Positions 4,005 to 5,152 of a DNA stretch of 5,152 nucleotides are shown here, piece by piece. The notes beneath the pieces are model-generated. The model had not been told where the DNA came from, searched no databases, and saw nothing but the letters and a program-made list of their open reading frames with translations. The stretch spans positions 1 to 5,152 of the forward strand of contig CAKUEU010000092.1 in assembly GCA_934646865.1 (NCBI GenBank), in the 5' to 3' direction. Both the position numbers and the translations under genes were made by a program. Source of the stretch: an uncultured Collinsella sp. (lineage in GTDB: Bacteria > Actinomycetota > Coriobacteriia > Coriobacteriales > Coriobacteriaceae). Every line of letters starts with the position of its first letter. Within the stretch, counting starts at the first letter, position 1.

Positions 4005-4943
4005 CTACTCCTTCGAATCGCCCTGGACCTTGCCTGCGGCCAACATCTGCTCGAACATCGAGGCTGACTGCGAAAAGTCGCTCGGCAGCACGACCGTCGA
4101 GTTTTTACCCGTACGGGCGAACTCCGTCATCATCTCGGCCCACTGCGTAAACATGAACAGCTGGTTGGCCTCGTCGTTGCCGACGCCCGTCTCCTGGATG
4201 ATCTCGAGCGAGTCCTTGATGCCCAGCGCGATGGCCTTGCGCTGATTGGCGATGCCCTCACCGGCCTTTTCCATAGCCTCGGCCTCGGCGGTCGCCTCGG
4301 TGACGCGCTTGATGCGGTCGGCCTCGGCAAGCTCCTGTGCCGCGGCGCGCTTGCGCTGGGCGGCGTTGATGTCGTTCATGGAGTTCTCGACCTCGGTCGG
4401 CAGCGCGATTTTGGTGATGAGCGTCGACACGAGGGTGAAACCGTAGGCGGCCATCTGCTCGGAAACGGTGGCGTTGACGTCCTTGGCAATGTCGTCCTTC
4501 TTGGCAAAGACCTCGTCGAGCGTGTAAACGGGGATCGAGGAGCGCAGGGCATCGGTGATGAAGTCGCGCATCTGGTCGACGGGCTCCTGCAGCATGTAGT
4601 AGCTCTTGTAGATGCCCGAATCCGCCGGGCCGGCACCCATGTCGTAGCTCACGTGATACTGCGCGGAGACCTCGAGGCCGATGGTCACGTTGTCCTGGGT
4701 CTTAACGTCAATGCCAAAACCGTTTTTCATGGTACGCAGGCTCACCGTGGCGGCCTTGCGGTCGATTACGGGCACCTTCAGGTGGAAACCCGCGTTGACG
4801 ATGCGGTTGAACTTGCCCAAGCGCTCGATAATCACGGCATGTTGCTGCTCGACGACATAGCAGGCGTTGGGAAGCAGCAGCAACAGGATGATGATGGGGA
4901 TCAAAAGACTGGTAAGGGCGGCGATGATACCGGAAAACAGCAT
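4005..4943 (-). CDS. SPFH/band 7 membrane protein, HIR-like
   Basis: A membrane-anchored member of the stomatin/prohibitin/flotillin/HflK-C superfamily; such proteins oligomerise and organise membrane microdomains or proteases. The 312 residues begin with a hydrophobic anchor (about 4-24, rich in Leu and Ile). The SPFH domain follows (about 29-190), including VEQQHAVIIERLGKF, DVKTQDNVTIGLEVSAQYHV and DEVFAKKDDIAKDV. Next is an Ala/Glu-rich coiled coil (about 193-235) and a C-terminal oligomerisation region ending near FEQMLAAGK. The KTQDNV, FAKKDDIAK and MNDINAAQR stretches resemble the hypersensitive-induced-reaction subgroup more than HflK/HflC. I chose the start at 4943 because AGAGGAG lies five bases upstream. 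The in-frame ATG at 4964 has no ribosome-binding site and would place this one within the gene. No NfeD partner is adjacent; rlmH follows with six bases between. The exact cellular role is unknown. Confidence 0.93.
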   Translation of the reverse strand: MLFSGIIAALTSLLIPIIILLLLLPNACYVVEQQHAVIIERLGKFNRIVNAGFHLKVPVIDRKAATVSLRTMKNGFGIDVKTQDNVTIGLEVSAQYHVSYDMGAGPADSGIYKSYYMLQEPVDQMRDFITDALRSSIPVYTLDEVFAKKDDIAKDVNATVSEQMAAYGFTLVSTLITKIALPTEVENSMNDINAAQRKRAAAQELAEADRIKRVTEATAEAEAMEKAGEGIANQRKAIALGIKDSLEIIQETGVGNDEANQLFMFTQWAEMMTEFARTGKNSTVVLPSDFSQSASMFEQMLAAGKVQGDSKE

Positions 4944-4975
4944 GGCTTCTCCTCTATTGGGCATACATTGGCACT

Positions 4976-5003
4976 AGGATACCCGTCCGAGGTGACCGCG
5001 CAA
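4976..5003 (-). promoter_or_regulatory. Weak candidate promoter of the SPFH-rlmH-proC operon
   Basis: Minus strand: TTGCGC (4998-5003), a 16-bp spacer, TATCCT (4976-4981). The consensus match is modest. However, a terminator lies just upstream and the first gene starts 33 bp downstream, so some promoter must lie in this short stretch. Confidence 0.3.
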
Positions 5004-5031
5004 AACAAAAAAGCTCCCATTGCTGGGAGCT
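5002..5031 (-). terminator. Terminator after a minus-strand tRNA end
   Basis: A perfect 8-bp stem AGCTCCCA (5012-5019) with TGGGAGCT (5024-5031). The loop on the minus strand is GCAA, as in the terminator at 215-238, and a T-rich run (TTTTTTGTTTT) follows. It starts 10 nt past the CCA of the tRNA end at 5042-5057, the same spacing as for tRNA-Arg, and insulates the SPFH operon. Confidence 0.85.
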
Positions 5032-5041
5032 CTTCATTTAA

Positions 5042-5057
5042 TGGTGCGGGCGAAAGG
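5042..5057 (-). pseudogene. 3' fragment of a minus-strand tRNA
   Basis: Minus strand: T-stem 3' half CCTTT, acceptor 3' strand CGCCCGC, discriminator A, CCA, followed by a terminator. Upstream of the T-stem the expected T-loop (TTCRANY) is not present; the bases read GGACGT and pass straight into the palindromic repeat. The full acceptor would begin GCGGGCG. Identity is not readable. An intact copy could lie beyond the right edge. Confidence 0.65.
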
Positions 5058-5060
5058 ACG

Positions 5061-5152
5061 TCCGCGTATCCGCTCCGCGGATCCGCACCGGCTTCGGCCG
5101 CCTGCCGGCGTCCTCGCCAGCTCGCTAAAAACGCTCCGCGTTTTCTTAACGC
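5061..5152. repeat. GC-rich palindromic repeat, copy 2 (runs off the window)
   Basis: It aligns without gaps to 76-167 with four substitutions. The changes cluster around 5119-5123, between the GC-rich hairpin and the AAAACGC hairpin. Orientation relative to the adjoining minus-strand tRNA fragment and terminator is the same as for copy 1. Confidence 0.9.

Noticed and set aside
3369..4067. Plus-strand frame opposite rlmH and the proC start
   Set aside because: It spans three minus-strand genes with clear families and has no translation signals of its own.

Overview
The window is about 60% GC bacterial DNA carrying core genes. A gut actinobacterium of the Coriobacteriia (Collinsella-like) is my best guess. 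It rests on the GC level, the overall look of the proteins and the CCA-encoding tRNA genes; it is an inference, not something one motif proves.

Layout, left to right. Positions 1-325 hold a complex tRNA region: an intact minus-strand tRNA-Arg(ACG), 3'-terminal fragments of that tRNA and of an opposing plus-strand tRNA, two copies of a bidirectional terminator, and a GC-rich palindromic repeat. A 77-bp exact direct repeat (1-77 = 192-268) frames the palindromic repeat. Then come an unrecognised 125-aa minus-strand gene with a possible LexA-type operator in its promoter, and the seryl-tRNA synthetase gene serS (minus, with terminator). Divergent from serS, across a palindrome-rich promoter region, is a 57-aa single-span membrane protein on the plus strand. 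It converges on proC. The stretch between the two convergent stop codons is filled by an inverted-repeat structure around a strong terminator. To the right lies a probable minus-strand operon: a HIR-like SPFH/band 7 membrane protein, rlmH and proC, read in that order. The right edge holds a terminator, the last 16 nt of another minus-strand tRNA, and a second copy of the same palindromic repeat running off the window.

The genes serve translation (serS, rlmH, tRNA-Arg), proline synthesis (proC) and membrane organisation (SPFH). They look vertically inherited and ordinary. The interest is in the DNA between them: a repeat twice joined to tRNA 3' ends inside or beside the T-loop, a second repeat family whose ends supply the stop codons of two convergent genes, and a few candidate operators. 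Both window ends fall in repeats, so this could be a whole contig broken at repeats, and an assembly artefact must be excluded for the left-hand duplication.
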